From the NCBI GenBank assembly GCA_000621185.1, contig JHYZ01000013.1, forward strand, positions 1 to 64,000: a stretch of 64,000 bases of DNA, in the 5' to 3' direction. Below the pieces are notes generated by a model. That model saw only the letters and a list, made by a program, of their open reading frames with translations, was not told the DNA's origin and searched no databases. Source of the stretch: Franconibacter pulveris DSM 19144. Lineage in GTDB: Bacteria > Pseudomonadota > Gammaproteobacteria > Enterobacterales > Enterobacteriaceae. Positions 28,955 through 39,867 of this stretch are shown here, one piece after another; positions within the stretch are counted from its first letter, which is position 1, and the number at the start of each line of letters is the position of its first letter. A program made the translations under genes and the position numbers.

Positions 28955-30168
28955 ACATTCTGCAATTTAATGTTCGCCTCGCCGAGGGCGGGGCGGCGGG
29001 CGTGGCGCTGGATCTTCACCAGCGCGCGCTGCAAAAGGGACTGCGTTCTCGCTTTATCTACGGCTATGGCAAGGGCGGCAAAAAAAGCGTCAGCCATGGC
29101 CGCTTCCCGCATGTTGAAAAACATACGCCGCGTTTAACGTCAGTCGCCAATATCGCGCTGTTTCGGCTTTTCAACCGCGATCTGTTCGGCAATCTCAACG
29201 GCCTTTATCGCCGTCTGACCCGTACCGAAGGACCGGTGGTGCTGCATTTTCATGTGCTGCACAGCTACTGGCTGAATCTGGAAGAGGTAGTGGATTTCTG
29301 CAAACGACTGAAAGCGCATAAAGCGGACGTCACGTTTGTCTGGACGCTGCATGACCACTGGAGCGTGACCGGCCGCTGCGCCTTTCTCGACGGCTGCGAA
29401 GGCTGGAAGAGCGGCTGTCGCAAATGTCCGACGCTCAGCAACTATCCGCCGGTAAAAATCGACCGCGCCCACAGCCTGGTGGAAGGCAAGCGCCAGCTCT
29501 TTCGTGACATGCTGGCCCTGGGCTGCCGCTTTATTTCGCCAAGCCAGCATGTGGCGGACGCGTTTAACGAGCTCTACGGGGCAGGGCGTTGCCACATCAT
29601 CAACAACGGCATCGACGTTGCCACCGAGGCGATTCTGGCGGAGCTGCCGCCGGTCCAGGCGGCGTCAGCCAGGCCGAAGATTGCCGTGGTGGCGCATGAC
29701 CTGCGCTACGACGGAAAAACTAACCAGCGCCTGGTGCGTGAGCTGGTGGCGCTGGGGGATAAAGTGGAAGTGCATACCTTCGGCAAGTTTTCCCCCTTCG
29801 AAGGCGGCAACGTGATTAATCACGGCTTTCTGACCGACAAGCGCCAGTTGATGAGCGAGCTGAATCAGATGGACGCGCTGCTGTTTACCTCACGCGTGGA
29901 TAACTACCCGCTCATTCTGTGCGAAGCGCTCTCTATTGGTGTGCCCGTTATCGCCACCCACAGCGACGCGGCCCGTGAAGTGCTGCATAAATCGGGCGGT
30001 AAAACCGTGGATGACGAGACCGCGCTGCGATTAGCGCAGCAGGGTAAGGCGCAAATCGCTCAGGCTGTCTTTAACGCCTCTCTTGAGGACTTTACCGCGC
30101 GCAGCCGGGCGGCATACAGCGGCGAACAGATGCTGGAGGAATATGTCTCGTTCTATCAGAGTCTGTAG
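28951..30168 (+). CDS. wcaC: Colanic acid glycosyltransferase WcaC
   Basis: A 405-residue GT4-type (GT-B fold) glycosyltransferase. An N-terminal acceptor domain begins MNILQFNVRLAEGGAAGVA, and a C-terminal donor domain has LTSRVDNYPLILCEALSIGVPVIAT, where a Glu of the family EX7E-like motif lies. A cysteine-rich CEGWKSGCRKCP segment is conserved with E. coli WcaC. It overlaps wcaB by 4 bp, and wcaD begins inside its last codons. Confidence 0.95.
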   Translation: MNILQFNVRLAEGGAAGVALDLHQRALQKGLRSRFIYGYGKGGKKSVSHGRFPHVEKHTPRLTSVANIALFRLFNRDLFGNLNGLYRRLTRTEGPVVLHFHVLHSYWLNLEEVVDFCKRLKAHKADVTFVWTLHDHWSVTGRCAFLDGCEGWKSGCRKCPTLSNYPPVKIDRAHSLVEGKRQLFRDMLALGCRFISPSQHVADAFNELYGAGRCHIINNGIDVATEAILAELPPVQAASARPKIAVVAHDLRYDGKTNQRLVRELVALGDKVEVHTFGKFSPFEGGNVINHGFLTDKRQLMSELNQMDALLFTSRVDNYPLILCEALSIGVPVIATHSDAAREVLHKSGGKTVDDETALRLAQQGKAQIAQAVFNASLEDFTARSRAAYSGEQMLEEYVSFYQSL

Positions 30169-31363
30169 CTATCTGCTGCTGCCGTTCATCTACCTCGTGG
30201 TGAACGTTAAGCTGCTGCAGCTCGGCGAAAGCTTCCCCATTACCGTTGTCACTTTCTTGCCGCTTATTTTGCTGCTGTACGTGGAAAAAATAAGCGTTAA
30301 GAAATTACTTATTGCACTGGGGATCGGGACCGGGCTGACGCTGTTTAACTTCGTTTTTGGCAAGTCGCTCGACGCCAGCAAGTATGTTACCTCGACGATG
30401 CTTTTTGTTTATATCGTCATCATTATTGGCATGACCTGGAGCATCCGCTTCAAAACCATCTCGCCGCGAAACTATCGTAAGATATTACGTTTATTTTACA
30501 TCGTGGTGGGGATTATTGTGGCGCTCGCGGCGATGGAAATGGCTCAGATTATTCTCACTGGCGGCAGCAGCCTGATGGAGAATATTTCTAAATTTCTTAT
30601 CTACAGCAATAGCTATGTACTGAATTTTATCAAGTTTGGCGGGCGGCGAACTACGGCGCTCTATTTTGAACCTGCCTTCTTCGCTCTGGCGTTAATCTCA
30701 ATTTGGCTCAGTATCAAACAGTTTGGTATCAAAACACCGAAAACGGATGGTATGATTCTGTTGGGGATAATTTTATCCGGGTCGTTTTCAGGGGTAATGA
30801 CGTTTATTCTCTTCTATCTGCTGGAATGGGCGTTTCAGTATCTCAACAAAAATGCGATCCGTAAAAAGTTGCCCCTGGCAATTATTTCACTGGCGGTGTT
30901 CATTGTCGGCGTTGTGTTTGCTTTTCCCTATATTGCGACGCGTCTCGGCGACCTCGGAACGGAAGGATCTTCCTCTTATTACCGAATTATCGGTCCGCTG
31001 GCGATGGTCGGGTATTCGCTGACAAACATCGATGGCGTTGTGCGTTTCGGTTCGCTTTATGAATATGTCGCATCATTCGGAATTTTTAACGGTGCGGACG
31101 TCGGTAAAACCATAGACAATGGGCTGTATCTGCTAATCATTTATTTTTCATGGTTCGCGGTTTTATTAACGTGCTGGTATATGTACCGGGTTGTGAAAAT
31201 GATGCTTAACGCGTTTGGTAATAATCAGAATTTTCGCGTTCAGCTTTGGTTGTTCACGCCGGTATCGCTGTTCTTCACCGGTTCGATATTTAGCCCGGAA
31301 TATGCGTTTTTAATAGTTTGTCCGTTTATTCTGCGTAAAGCGTTAAACATTACAGCTTCCTGA
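30143..31363 (+). CDS. wcaD: Colanic acid polymerase WcaD
   Basis: The Wzy-type polymerase of the colanic acid pathway, a polytopic inner-membrane protein of 406 residues with about ten hydrophobic helices. The large periplasmic segment includes the conserved [16 protein letters not shown] chose the ATG at 30143 because GGAGGA lies directly upstream and the product then starts like E. coli WcaD. This start is inside the wcaC frame, a 26-bp overlap. The base composition is a little richer in A+T than its neighbours, as usual for Wzy genes. Confidence 0.94.
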   Translation: MSRSIRVCSYLLLPFIYLVVNVKLLQLGESFPITVVTFLPLILLLYVEKISVKKLLIALGIGTGLTLFNFVFGKSLDASKYVTSTMLFVYIVIIIGMTWSIRFKTISPRNYRKILRLFYIVVGIIVALAAMEMAQIILTGGSSLMENISKFLIYSNSYVLNFIKFGGRRTTALYFEPAFFALALISIWLSIKQFGIKTPKTDGMILLGIILSGSFSGVMTFILFYLLEWAFQYLNKNAIRKKLPLAIISLAVFIVGVVFAFPYIATRLGDLGTEGSSSYYRIIGPLAMVGYSLTNIDGVVRFGSLYEYVASFGIFNGADVGKTIDNGLYLLIIYFSWFAVLLTCWYMYRVVKMMLNAFGNNQNFRVQLWLFTPVSLFFTGSIFSPEYAFLIVCPFILRKALNITAS

Positions 31364-31374
31364 TGAGGTCAGCC

Positions 31375-32130
31375 ATGATGCTTTTGAGTGTAATTACTGT
31401 CGCCTGGCGCAATTACGAAGGGGTGGTGAAAACCTGGCAGTCGCTGGCCCATCTGGCGAAAGCCAAAGGGATTGAATTTGAATGGATTGTCGTCGATGGC
31501 GGCTCTAACGACGGTACTGAGGAATTTCTGAAAAATCTGCACGGCCAATATAATTTACGCTACGTTAGCGAAAAGGATAAAGGCATTTATGATGCCATGA
31601 ATAAAGGCATCGCAATGGCTAAAGGCCGTTACGCTATTTTTCTGAATTCCGGCGACGTGTTTCATTCGGAAGTGGCGGAGGTCGCGCACCAACTCGCCGC
31701 GACGCCGACCACTGAACGCGCTATGTATATTGGCGACGCGCTGCTCGATTTTGGCGATGGCAATAAAGTGCGCCGCGGCGCGAAACATGGCTGGTATATT
31801 TATCACAGCCTGCCAGCCAGCCATCAGGCTATCTTCTTTCCGGTAGAAGGGCTGCGCAATTATCCTTATGACCTGCAATATAAAGTCTCATCCGATTACG
31901 CTTTAACCGCTCGTCTCTATAAAGCAGGCTACGGTTTTAAAAAATTAAAAGGTCTGGTTTCGGAATTTTCGATGGGCGGCGTGTCAACCTCGAATAATCT
32001 GGAATTATGCCGCGACGCCAGAAATGTTCAGCGCAAAATATTAGGCGTGCCCGGCTTCTGGGCGGAATTATCTTATTTATTGCGCCTGCGTACGACCGGC
32101 AAAGCCAAGGCGATGTATCACAAAGCATAA
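31375..32130 (+). CDS. wcaE: Colanic acid glycosyltransferase WcaE
   Basis: A family GT2 glycosyltransferase of about 250 residues. It has the nucleotide-binding [12 protein letters not shown] segment, the [10 protein letters not shown] motif and a short metal-binding FLNSGDVF (SGD in place of DXD), all typical of the WcaE group. Three ATGs are available: 31363 (overlapping the wcaD stop), 31375 and 31378. I favour 31375 because TGAGG lies 6 bp upstream and E. coli WcaE starts at the equivalent of 31378. Confidence 0.93.
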   Translation: MMLLSVITVAWRNYEGVVKTWQSLAHLAKAKGIEFEWIVVDGGSNDGTEEFLKNLHGQYNLRYVSEKDKGIYDAMNKGIAMAKGRYAIFLNSGDVFHSEVAEVAHQLAATPTTERAMYIGDALLDFGDGNKVRRGAKHGWYIYHSLPASHQAIFFPVEGLRNYPYDLQYKVSSDYALTARLYKAGYGFKKLKGLVSEFSMGGVSTSNNLELCRDARNVQRKILGVPGFWAELSYLLRLRTTGKAKAMYHKA

Positions 32131-32153
32131 CGCCTGAAGCATAAGGAAAAACT

Positions 32154-32753
32154 ATGCAGGATTTAAGCGGATTCTCGGTGCCGAAAGGCTTCCGGGGCGG
32201 GCACCCTATTAAGGTTCAACTGTGGTGGGCGGTTCAGGCGACATTATTTGCCTGGTCCCCGCAAGTGCTTTATCGCTGGCGCGCCTTTTTATTACGGCTT
32301 TTTGGCGCGCGAATCGGCAAAGGGGTGGTTATTCGCCCTTCGGTAAAAATAACGTACCCCTGGAAATTAACGCTTGGGGATTATGCCTGGGTCGGCGACG
32401 ACGCCGTTTTATATACCCTTGGCGATATTACCATCGGAGCCAATTCGGTGGTTTCGCAGAAATGTTATCTCTGCACCGGCAGCCACGACTATATGTCAGA
32501 CCATTTCGATATTAACGCCACGCCAATTGTGATTGGCGAGAAATGCTGGCTGGCGACAGATGTTTTTGTCGCCCCTGGCGTGACCATTGGCGACGGCACG
32601 GTTGTCGGCGCCAGAAGCAGCGTATTTAAGCCGCTGCCGGCGAATGTGATTTGTCGCGGCAACCCGGCGCACATCGTTCGCGAGCGGGTGGCGCAAACCA
32701 CCCCCCTGGATCCTCTCCATCAGGAGCGGAAGAAAGCGGCGGGCATGAATTAA
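32154..32753 (+). CDS. wcaF: Colanic acid acetyltransferase WcaF
   Basis: A left-handed beta-helix O-acetyltransferase with hexapeptide repeats from about residue 55 (IGKGVVIRPSVKITYP, ITIGANSVVSQKCYLCTGSHDY, VTIGDGTVVGARSSVF). Catalytic His is expected in the TGSHDY loop. It has 199 residues, about 17 more than E. coli WcaF (182), because of a charged C-terminal tail after RERV. It is followed by a spacer with hairpins before gmd. Confidence 0.95.
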   Translation: MQDLSGFSVPKGFRGGHPIKVQLWWAVQATLFAWSPQVLYRWRAFLLRLFGARIGKGVVIRPSVKITYPWKLTLGDYAWVGDDAVLYTLGDITIGANSVVSQKCYLCTGSHDYMSDHFDINATPIVIGEKCWLATDVFVAPGVTIGDGTVVGARSSVFKPLPANVICRGNPAHIVRERVAQTTPLDPLHQERKKAAGMN

Positions 32754-32756
32754 CGC

Positions 32757-32809
32757 GGCGGCGTCACGCCGCCAGATAAGAAAGATTTTCCCCTCTCCAG
32801 GCGAGAGGG
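32757..32809. repeat. Two hairpins in the wcaF-gmd spacer
   Basis: The first is a 7-bp stem with a 3-nt loop, GGCGGCG (32757-32763) and CGCCGCC (32767-32773), directly after the wcaF stop. The second is CCCTCTC (32791-32797) with GAGAGGG (32803-32809), closely related to the wzc-wcaA hairpin. Neither has a good U-tract. They mark an internal division of the operon before the GDP-fucose genes. Confidence 0.7.
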
Positions 32810-32900
32810 CCTGAGTAAGGGGAACAGGCGACTGAACCCTGAATGATTAACGAGCCTGGTGGGCAGGCAAGGTCCGATTTAAACAGAGGAAATAGACATT

Positions 32901-34022
32901 ATGAGTAAAGTTGCTCTCATTACCGGCGTAACCGGACAAGACGGCTCTTATCTGGCTGAGTTCCTGCTTGAGAAAGGCTATGAAGTACACGGCATCAAGC
33001 GTCGCGCCTCATCGTTCAACACCGAGCGCGTTGACCATATCTATCAGGATCCGCACGCCGCTAACCCGAAATTCCACCTGCATTACGGCGACCTGACTGA
33101 TACGTCTAACCTGACCCGCATCCTGCAGGAAGTGCAGCCGGATGAAGTGTACAACCTGGGGGCAATGAGCCACGTAGCGGTCTCTTTTGAATCGCCGGAA
33201 TACACCGCGGATGTAGACGCCATCGGCACCCTGCGCCTGCTGGAAGCCATCCGTTTCCTGGGTCTTGAGAAGAAAACGCGCTTCTACCAGGCCTCTACTT
33301 CTGAGCTGTATGGTCTGGTGCAGGAGATCCCGCAGAAAGAGACCACGCCGTTCTACCCGCGCTCCCCGTATGCGGTGGCCAAACTTTACGCTTACTGGAT
33401 TACCGTCAACTACCGCGAATCCTACGGCATGTACGCCTGCAACGGCATCCTGTTCAACCACGAATCTCCGCGTCGCGGCGAGACGTTCGTTACCCGCAAA
33501 ATCACCCGCGCAATCGCCAACATCGCCCAGGGCCTCGAGTCTTGCCTGCACCTTGGCAACATGGACTCCCTGCGTGACTGGGGCCATGCCAAAGACTACG
33601 TGAAAATGCAGTGGATGATGCTGCAGCAAGAGCAGCCGGAAGATTTCGTTATCGCCACCGGCGTGCAGTACTCCGTTCGCCAGTTTGTCGAAATGGCCGC
33701 CGCACAGCTTGGCATCAAACTGCGCTTTGAAGGCAAAGGCGTGGAAGAAAAAGGCATCGTGGTTTCTGTAACCGGCCATGACGCGCCGGGCGTAAAACCG
33801 GGCGACGTTATCGTTCAGGTTGACCCGCGCTACTTCCGTCCGGCTGAAGTGGAAACCCTGCTCGGCGACCCGACTAAAGCGCATGAAAAACTGGGCTGGA
33901 AACCGGAAATCACGCTGCAGGAGATGGTTTCTGAGATGGTAGCCAAAGATCTTGAAGCGGCCAAAAAACACTCGCTGCTCAAATCTCACGGCTACGAGGT
34001 GGCCATCGCGCTGGAGTCCTGA
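32901..34022 (+). CDS. gmd: GDP-mannose 4,6-dehydratase
   Basis: First step from GDP-mannose to GDP-L-fucose: it makes GDP-4-keto-6-deoxymannose. It is a short-chain dehydrogenase fold of 373 residues (E. coli length) with the Rossmann motif [14 protein letters not shown], the active-site segment [14 protein letters not shown] and the catalytic Tyr/Lys in [20 protein letters not shown] precedes the ATG. It is followed after 2 bp by fcl, the next enzyme. Confidence 0.98.
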   Translation: MSKVALITGVTGQDGSYLAEFLLEKGYEVHGIKRRASSFNTERVDHIYQDPHAANPKFHLHYGDLTDTSNLTRILQEVQPDEVYNLGAMSHVAVSFESPEYTADVDAIGTLRLLEAIRFLGLEKKTRFYQASTSELYGLVQEIPQKETTPFYPRSPYAVAKLYAYWITVNYRESYGMYACNGILFNHESPRRGETFVTRKITRAIANIAQGLESCLHLGNMDSLRDWGHAKDYVKMQWMMLQQEQPEDFVIATGVQYSVRQFVEMAAAQLGIKLRFEGKGVEEKGIVVSVTGHDAPGVKPGDVIVQVDPRYFRPAEVETLLGDPTKAHEKLGWKPEITLQEMVSEMVAKDLEAAKKHSLLKSHGYEVAIALES

Positions 34023-34024
34023 GG

Positions 34025-34990
34025 ATGAAGAAACAACGTGTTTTTGTCGCCGGCCACCGTGGAATGGTGGGCTCGGCCATCGTCCGCCAGCTTGAGCAGC
34101 GCGACGACGTTGAACTGGTTCTTAAGGGGCGCGACGAGCTGAACCTGCTGGACGGCGCGGCGGTGGATGCTTTCTTCGCCGACGCGAAGCTCGATCAGGT
34201 TTACCTGGCGGCGGCGAAAGTGGGCGGCATTGTCGCTAACAACACTTACCCGGCGGATTTCATCTACGAGAACATGATGATTGAGAGCAACATTATTCAC
34301 GCGGCGCATAAGCATGACGTGAATAAGCTGCTGTTCCTCGGTTCATCGTGCATCTATCCGAAGATGGCGAACCAGCCGATTAAAGAGAGCGAGCTGCTGC
34401 AGGGCACGCTTGAGCCGACCAACGAGCCTTACGCCATCGCCAAGATAGCGGGCATCAAGCTGTGCGAGTCCTACAACCGCCAGTATGGCCGCGATTATCG
34501 CTCCGTGATGCCGACCAACCTCTACGGGCCGAACGATAACTTCCACCCGAGCAACTCGCACGTGATCCCGGCGCTGCTCAGACGCTTCCACGAGGCGACG
34601 CAGGAGAACGCGGCCGACGTGGTGGTCTGGGGCAGCGGCACGCCGATGCGCGAATTCCTGCATGTGGATGATATGGCGGCCGCCAGCATTCATGTAATGG
34701 AGCTGGCGCATGAGGTGTGGCTGGAAAATACCGAGCCGATGCTTTCTCACATCAACGTCGGCACTGGCGTGGACTGCACCATTCGCGAACTGGCGCAAAC
34801 CATCGCCAAAGTGGTGGGCTACAAGGGCCGTGTGGTGTTCGACGCCTCGAAACCGGACGGCACGCCGCGCAAGCTGCTGGACGTGACGCGTTTGCACAGC
34901 CTGGGCTGGTATCACGAGATAACCCTGGAGGCGGGCCTCGCCAGCACTTACCAGTGGTTCCTTGAAAACCAGCACCGGTTCCGGGGGTAA
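34025..34990 (+). CDS. fcl: GDP-L-fucose synthase
   Basis: NADPH-dependent 3,5-epimerase/4-reductase that completes GDP-L-fucose (also called WcaG). It has 321 residues with the N-terminal cofactor motif [10 protein letters not shown], the SSCIYPKMA active-site segment and catalytic Tyr/Lys in [16 protein letters not shown]. The gap to gmd is 2 bp and to gmm 3 bp, so these three genes form a coupled sugar-nucleotide unit. Confidence 0.98.
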   Translation: MKKQRVFVAGHRGMVGSAIVRQLEQRDDVELVLKGRDELNLLDGAAVDAFFADAKLDQVYLAAAKVGGIVANNTYPADFIYENMMIESNIIHAAHKHDVNKLLFLGSSCIYPKMANQPIKESELLQGTLEPTNEPYAIAKIAGIKLCESYNRQYGRDYRSVMPTNLYGPNDNFHPSNSHVIPALLRRFHEATQENAADVVVWGSGTPMREFLHVDDMAAASIHVMELAHEVWLENTEPMLSHINVGTGVDCTIRELAQTIAKVVGYKGRVVFDASKPDGTPRKLLDVTRLHSLGWYHEITLEAGLASTYQWFLENQHRFRG

Positions 34991-34993
34991 GCG

Positions 34994-35473
34994 ATGTTTT
35001 TAAGCCAGGAAGACTTTGCCACCGTGGTGCGTTCCACGCCGCTCATCTCCATCGATTTGATCGTGGAGAACGAGCGCGGGGAGTTCCTGCTGGGCAAACG
35101 CACCAACCGACCGGCGCAGGGCTACTGGTTTGTGCCGGGCGGGCGCGTGCAGAAGGACGAACCGCTCGCGCTCGCCTTTGAGCGCCTGACGCAGGCCGAG
35201 CTCGGCAAGCGTTTCGCCATGGAAGAAGGGGAGTTTTACGGCGTCTGGCAACATTTTTACGACGACAACTTCTCCGGGAAGGATTTCTCCACGCACTACA
35301 TCGTGCTGGGCTTTCGCCTGCGGGTGAAAGAGGCGGCGTTAACGCTGCCGACCGAACAGCACAATGCCTACCGCTGGATGAAGCCCGAACAGCTTACGGC
35401 AAGCGAAGAGGTGCATGACAACAGCCGTGCCTATTTCCTTGCCGAACGCAAGGCGGAGGTGCCGGGGCTATGA
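34994..35473 (+). CDS. gmm: GDP-mannose mannosyl hydrolase
   Basis: A Nudix-family enzyme of 159 residues (WcaH) that hydrolyses GDP-mannose or GDP-glucose to GDP and the sugar, possibly controlling GDP-sugar level. The Nudix box is the modified form of this subfamily ([23 protein letters not shown]), without the usual REUxEE residues. This agrees with its C-O rather than P-O cleavage in E. coli. Its stop overlaps the wcaI start by 4 bp. Confidence 0.97.
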   Translation: MFLSQEDFATVVRSTPLISIDLIVENERGEFLLGKRTNRPAQGYWFVPGGRVQKDEPLALAFERLTQAELGKRFAMEEGEFYGVWQHFYDDNFSGKDFSTHYIVLGFRLRVKEAALTLPTEQHNAYRWMKPEQLTASEEVHDNSRAYFLAERKAEVPGL

Positions 35474-36693
35474 AGATCCTGGTCTACGGCATCAACTACT
35501 CGCCGGAGCTGACCGGCATCGGTAAGTACACCGGCGAGATGGTGGAATGGATGGCCCGTCAGGGCCATGAGGTGCGGGTCATTACCGCACCCCCTTATTA
35601 CCCGCAGTGGCAGGTGGGGGAGAATTACTCCGCCTGGCGCTACCGCAAAGAGCAGGGCGCCGCCACCGTCTGGCGCTGCCCGCTTTATGTGCCGAAGCAG
35701 CCTTCGACGCTGAAGCGTTTGATTCACCTGGGCAGCTTTGCGGTGAGTTCGTTCTTCCCGCTGCTGGCGCAGCGCAACTGGAAGCCGGATCGCATTATCG
35801 GCGTGGTGCCGACGCTGTTCTGCACGCCGGGCATGCGCCTGCTGGCGAAGCTCTCCGGCGCGAAAACGCTGCTGCATATTCAGGATTACGAAGTCGACGC
35901 CATGCTGGGCCTTGGCATGGCGGGCAAGGGAAAAGCCGGCAAAATCGCCCGTCTGGCGACCCGCTTTGAACGCAGCGGCCTGCATAACGTGGACAACGTC
36001 TCGACCATCTCTCGTTCAATGATGAATAAAGCCAGAGAGAAGGGCGTGCCGCAAGAGCGCGTGATTTTCTTCCCCAACTGGTCGGAAGTATCCCGCTTTC
36101 GCGACGTGACGCAGGAAGAAGCTGCAACGCTTCGCCAGCAGCTTGGCCTGCCGGCGGATAAAAAAATCATTCTTTACTCCGGCAACATCGGGGAGAAACA
36201 GGGGCTGGAAACCGCCATTGAAGCGGCGGAACGCCTGAAAGATAAGCCCTGGGAATTTGTGATAGTAGGTCAGGGCGGCGGCAAGGCGCGCCTTGAGAAG
36301 ATGGCGGCGGAGCGAGGCCTTTCTAACGTGCGTTTCTTCCCGCTTCAGCCTTATGACGCCCTGCCGGCGCTGCTAAAGATGGCCGACTGCCATCTGGTGA
36401 TTCAAAAGCGCGGCGCGGCGGACGCGGTGCTGCCTTCCAAACTCACCAACATTCTGGCGGTGGGCGGCAATGCGGTGATTACCGCAGAAAACGAAACCGA
36501 GCTCGGCCAGCTTTGCCTGAACTACCCGGGCATCGCCGTCTGCGTGGAGCCGGAATCAACACCCGCGCTGGCGCAGGGCATCGAAGCCTGTCTGGAGCTT
36601 CCCAAATTCAACACGGTGGCACGTGAATATGCCGAACGCACGCTCGAAAAAGAGAACGTGTTAAGTCAATTTATTGCTGATATTCGGGGTTAA
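35470..36693 (+). CDS. wcaI: Colanic acid glycosyltransferase WcaI
   Basis: A GT4-type glycosyltransferase of 407 residues, probably a fucosyltransferase that extends the first lipid-linked glucose. The N-terminal acceptor domain begins [24 protein letters not shown]. The donor domain holds [14 protein letters not shown], a phosphate-binding strand, and a C-terminal segment [24 protein letters not shown] in place of the classic EX7E. It is coupled to gmm by an ATGA overlap, and manC follows after 3 bp. Confidence 0.94.
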   Translation: MKILVYGINYSPELTGIGKYTGEMVEWMARQGHEVRVITAPPYYPQWQVGENYSAWRYRKEQGAATVWRCPLYVPKQPSTLKRLIHLGSFAVSSFFPLLAQRNWKPDRIIGVVPTLFCTPGMRLLAKLSGAKTLLHIQDYEVDAMLGLGMAGKGKAGKIARLATRFERSGLHNVDNVSTISRSMMNKAREKGVPQERVIFFPNWSEVSRFRDVTQEEAATLRQQLGLPADKKIILYSGNIGEKQGLETAIEAAERLKDKPWEFVIVGQGGGKARLEKMAAERGLSNVRFFPLQPYDALPALLKMADCHLVIQKRGAADAVLPSKLTNILAVGGNAVITAENETELGQLCLNYPGIAVCVEPESTPALAQGIEACLELPKFNTVAREYAERTLEKENVLSQFIADIRG

Positions 36694-36696
36694 GCC

Positions 36697-38139
36697 ATGA
36701 GTCAGTCGACACTCTACCCAGTCATTATGGCAGGCGGCTCCGGCAGCCGTCTGTGGCCGCTCTCCCGCGTGCTTTACCCAAAACAGTTCCTCTGCCTGAA
36801 AGGGGAACTGACCATGCTGCAGGCGACCATTGCTCGCTTAAACGGCGTGCAGTGCGAAAGCCCGGTGGTTATCTGCAACGAACAGCACCGTTTTATCGTC
36901 GCCGAACAGCTGCGCGAGCTGAACAAGCTGACTGAAAACATCATTCTTGAACCCGCCGGGCGCAACACCGCGCCGGCCATCGCCCTGGCGGCGCTGGCGG
37001 CGAAGCGCAACAGCCCGGACAGCGACCCGCTGATGCTGGTGCTGGCGGCGGATCACGTCATTCAGAACGAAGAGGCGTTTCGCGACGCGGTGCGCGCGGC
37101 GATGCCGTTCGCCGAGAGCGGCAAGCTGGTGACGTTCGGCATCGTGCCGGATCAGCCGGAAACGGGCTATGGCTATATTCGCCGCGGCGAGGTGGTCAAC
37201 CCCGAGCAGAATGTCGACGCCGTGGCCTTCAGCGTGGCGCAGTTTGTGGAAAAACCGAATCTGGAAACCGCCCGCGCTTACGTTAATACCGGCGAGTACT
37301 ACTGGAACAGCGGCATGTTCCTGTTCCGCGCGGGGCGTTATCTCGAAGAGCTTAACAAGTACCGCCCGGACATTCTGGACGCGTGTGAAAAAGCGATGCG
37401 CGCCGTTGACCCGGATCTCGACTTTATCCGTGTGGATGAGGCCGCCTTCCTGGCCTGCCCGGAAGAGTCGGTGGACTATGCGGTGATGGAAAAAACCGCC
37501 GACGCGGTGGTGGTGCCGATGGACGCCGGCTGGAGCGATGTCGGCTCCTGGTCGTCGCTGTGGGAGATCTCCAGCCGCACGCCGGAGGGCAACGTTCATC
37601 ACGGCGACGTCATCAGCCACAACACCGAGAACAGCTACGTCTATGCCGAATCGGGTCTGGTGACCACGGTGGGCGTAAAAGACCTGGTGGTGGTGCAGAC
37701 CAAAGACGCGGTGCTGATAGCCGATCGTAACCACGTGCAGGATGTGAAAAAAGTGGTGGAGCAGATAAAGCAGGACGGCCGCCGTGAGCACCATATCCAC
37801 CGCGAGGTTTACCGTCCATGGGGCAAATATGACTCCATCGACGAGGGCGACCGCTATCAGGTGAAACGCATCACCGTGAAGCCGGGCGAGGGCCTCTCGC
37901 TGCAAATGCATCATCACCGCGCTGAACACTGGATTGTGGTGGCGGGCACCGCGAAGGTCACCATCAACGACGAGGTGACGCTGCTTGGCGAGAACGAGTC
38001 GATTTACATTCCGCTTGGCGCCACCCACTGCCTGGAAAACCCGGGAAAAATTCCCCTCGACCTGATTGAGGTGCGCTCCGGCGCTTACCTGGAAGAGGAC
38101 GACGTGGTGCGGTTCGCAGACCGCTATGGCCGCGTCTGA
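36697..38139 (+). CDS. manC: Mannose-1-phosphate guanylyltransferase ManC (CpsB)
   Basis: Makes GDP-mannose from mannose-1-phosphate and GTP. It has 480 residues. The N-terminal nucleotidyltransferase has the signature [20 protein letters not shown] and a [10 protein letters not shown] sugar-binding loop. A C-terminal cupin of the type II phosphomannose isomerase class has [18 protein letters not shown]. The following 172-bp spacer before manB is highly structured. Confidence 0.97.
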   Translation: MSQSTLYPVIMAGGSGSRLWPLSRVLYPKQFLCLKGELTMLQATIARLNGVQCESPVVICNEQHRFIVAEQLRELNKLTENIILEPAGRNTAPAIALAALAAKRNSPDSDPLMLVLAADHVIQNEEAFRDAVRAAMPFAESGKLVTFGIVPDQPETGYGYIRRGEVVNPEQNVDAVAFSVAQFVEKPNLETARAYVNTGEYYWNSGMFLFRAGRYLEELNKYRPDILDACEKAMRAVDPDLDFIRVDEAAFLACPEESVDYAVMEKTADAVVVPMDAGWSDVGSWSSLWEISSRTPEGNVHHGDVISHNTENSYVYAESGLVTTVGVKDLVVVQTKDAVLIADRNHVQDVKKVVEQIKQDGRREHHIHREVYRPWGKYDSIDEGDRYQVKRITVKPGEGLSLQMHHHRAEHWIVVAGTAKVTINDEVTLLGENESIYIPLGATHCLENPGKIPLDLIEVRSGAYLEEDDVVRFADRYGRV

Positions 38140-38150
38140 TCCCGCTTTGT

Positions 38151-38251
38151 TTTTCACGCCGCAGGCGCGCTGACCGCCCCTGCGCGCCGGGCGCGTGGCG
38201 GACCATGCGCCCGGGAGTGCACGCGGCTGCCGCCTGTCCGCAACGTGAAAA
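38151..38251. repeat. Structured manC-manB spacer
   Basis: An outer 8-bp stem, TTTTCACG (38151-38158) with CGTGAAAA (38244-38251), encloses two GC-rich hairpins: GGCGCGC (38164-38170) with GCGCGCC (38182-38188), and CCGGGCGC (38187-38194) with GCGCCCGG (38207-38214). The two inner stems share two bases (38187-38188), so full formation of both is mutually limiting. No U-tract follows. This looks like an RNA-level control or processing site rather than a terminator. Confidence 0.6.
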
Positions 38252-38311
38252 CCGCAGGCAGACGCCTTACTGATTTGGATTTTCCGAAAAAAGATTAACC
38301 AAGAGATAAAA

Positions 38312-39682
38312 ATGGAAAAGTTAACCTGTTTTAAAGCCTATGACATTCGCGGCCGTCTTGGCGAGGAGCTGAACGAAGATATCGCCTGGCGCATCGGCCG
38401 CGCCTATGGCGAATTCCTGAAACCGAAAACCATTGTGCTGGGCGGCGACGTGCGCCTGACCAGCGAGGCGCTCAAGCTGGCGCTGGCGAAAGGGCTGCAG
38501 GATGCGGGCGTCGACGTGCTGGATATCGGGCTTTCCGGCACCGAGGAGGTCTATTTCGCCACGTTCCACCTGGGCGTGGACGGCGGCATTGAAGTGACCG
38601 CCAGCCACAACCCGATGGACTATAACGGCATGAAGCTGGTGCGCGAGGGCGCACGCCCGATCAGCGGCGACACCGGGCTTCGCGACGTGCAGCGTCTCGC
38701 CGAGGCCAATGACTTTCCGCCGGTAAACGAGGCGAAGCGCGGCGGCTATAAACGCATCGACCTGCGCGATGCCTATATCGACCATCTGTTCTCCTATATC
38801 GACGTGAACAACCTCAGGCCGCTGAAACTGGTCATTAACTCTGGCAACGGCGCGGCGGGCCCGGTGGTGGACGCCATTGAAGCGCGTCTGAAGGCGATGA
38901 ACGCGCCGGTGAGCTTTATCAAGGTGCACAACACGCCGGACGGCAACTTCCCGAACGGCATTCCCAACCCGCTGCTGCCGGAATGCCGCGACGACACCCG
39001 CAACGCGGTTATCGAACACGGCGCCGACATGGGCATCGCCTTTGACGGCGACTTCGACCGCTGCTTCCTGTTCGACGAAACCGGGCAGTTTATCGAGGGC
39101 TACTACATTGTCGGCCTGCTGGCGGAAGCCTTCCTCGAAAAACACCCCGGCGCGAAAATCATTCACGACCCCCGTCTTTCCTGGAACACCGTGGACGTGG
39201 TGAAGGCCGCTGGCGGCACGCCGGTGATGTCGAAAACCGGCCACGCCTTTATCAAGGAGCGCATGCGCCATGAAGACGCCATCTACGGCGGTGAGATGAG
39301 CGCGCATCACTACTTCCGCGATTTTGCCTACTGCGACAGCGGGATGATCCCGTGGCTGCTGGTCACCGAACTGCTGTGCCTGAAAGGCCAGACGCTCGGC
39401 GAACTGGTTCGCGATCGCATGGCGGCGTTCCCGGCGAGCGGTGAAATCAACAGCAAACTGGCGGAGCCGGCGGCGGCGATTGCGCGTGTGGAAACGCATT
39501 TTGCCCCGCAGGCGGACAGCATTGATCGCACCGACGGCATCAGCATGGAATTTACCGGCTGGCGCTTCAACCTGCGCAGCTCCAACACCGAACCGGTGGT
39601 GCGCCTGAACGTGGAGTCCCGCGGCGACACGGAACTCATGCAGGCTAAAACGCAGGAGATCCTGGCGCTGCTGAATCAGTAA
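38312..39682 (+). CDS. manB: Phosphomannomutase ManB (CpsG)
   Basis: Interconverts mannose-6-phosphate and mannose-1-phosphate, feeding ManC. It is an alpha-D-phosphohexomutase of 456 residues with the active-site phosphoserine Ser98 in [13 protein letters not shown], the metal loop FDGDFDRC, the sugar-binding [12 protein letters not shown] and the phosphate-binding [14 protein letters not shown]. The start follows an AGAGA ribosome site. It ends the GDP-mannose section of the operon. Confidence 0.97.
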   Translation: MEKLTCFKAYDIRGRLGEELNEDIAWRIGRAYGEFLKPKTIVLGGDVRLTSEALKLALAKGLQDAGVDVLDIGLSGTEEVYFATFHLGVDGGIEVTASHNPMDYNGMKLVREGARPISGDTGLRDVQRLAEANDFPPVNEAKRGGYKRIDLRDAYIDHLFSYIDVNNLRPLKLVINSGNGAAGPVVDAIEARLKAMNAPVSFIKVHNTPDGNFPNGIPNPLLPECRDDTRNAVIEHGADMGIAFDGDFDRCFLFDETGQFIEGYYIVGLLAEAFLEKHPGAKIIHDPRLSWNTVDVVKAAGGTPVMSKTGHAFIKERMRHEDAIYGGEMSAHHYFRDFAYCDSGMIPWLLVTELLCLKGQTLGELVRDRMAAFPASGEINSKLAEPAAAIARVETHFAPQADSIDRTDGISMEFTGWRFNLRSSNTEPVVRLNVESRGDTELMQAKTQEILALLNQ

Positions 39683-39867
39683 CCAGGCGGTAGAACCTTC
39701 GCCCCGGCAGCAAAAGGGGAGAGCGCCTTCTGTAGCGAGGGATAAAAGAATCACGGTCCCGCAAGGGGCTAAAGGAACAACCTCCTCCCGGTGCATGGGA
39801 GGAGAAGAGGAGGGGCATTAAGGTGAGATCGCTTAACAGCGCCTTTGGGCGCCCTACAGGTACGACG
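39683..39867. other. manB-wcaJ spacer with hairpin and ops-like core
   Basis: This 185-bp spacer holds an 8-bp inverted repeat, CTCCTCCC (39782-39789) with GGGAGGAG (39797-39804), with a 7-nt loop and no U-tract. An exact copy of the 8-nt ops core GGCGGTAG lies at 39686-39693, right after the manB stop, but the flanks do not follow JUMPstart. ACAGG at 39856-39860 is the likely wcaJ ribosome site. Confidence 0.6.
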
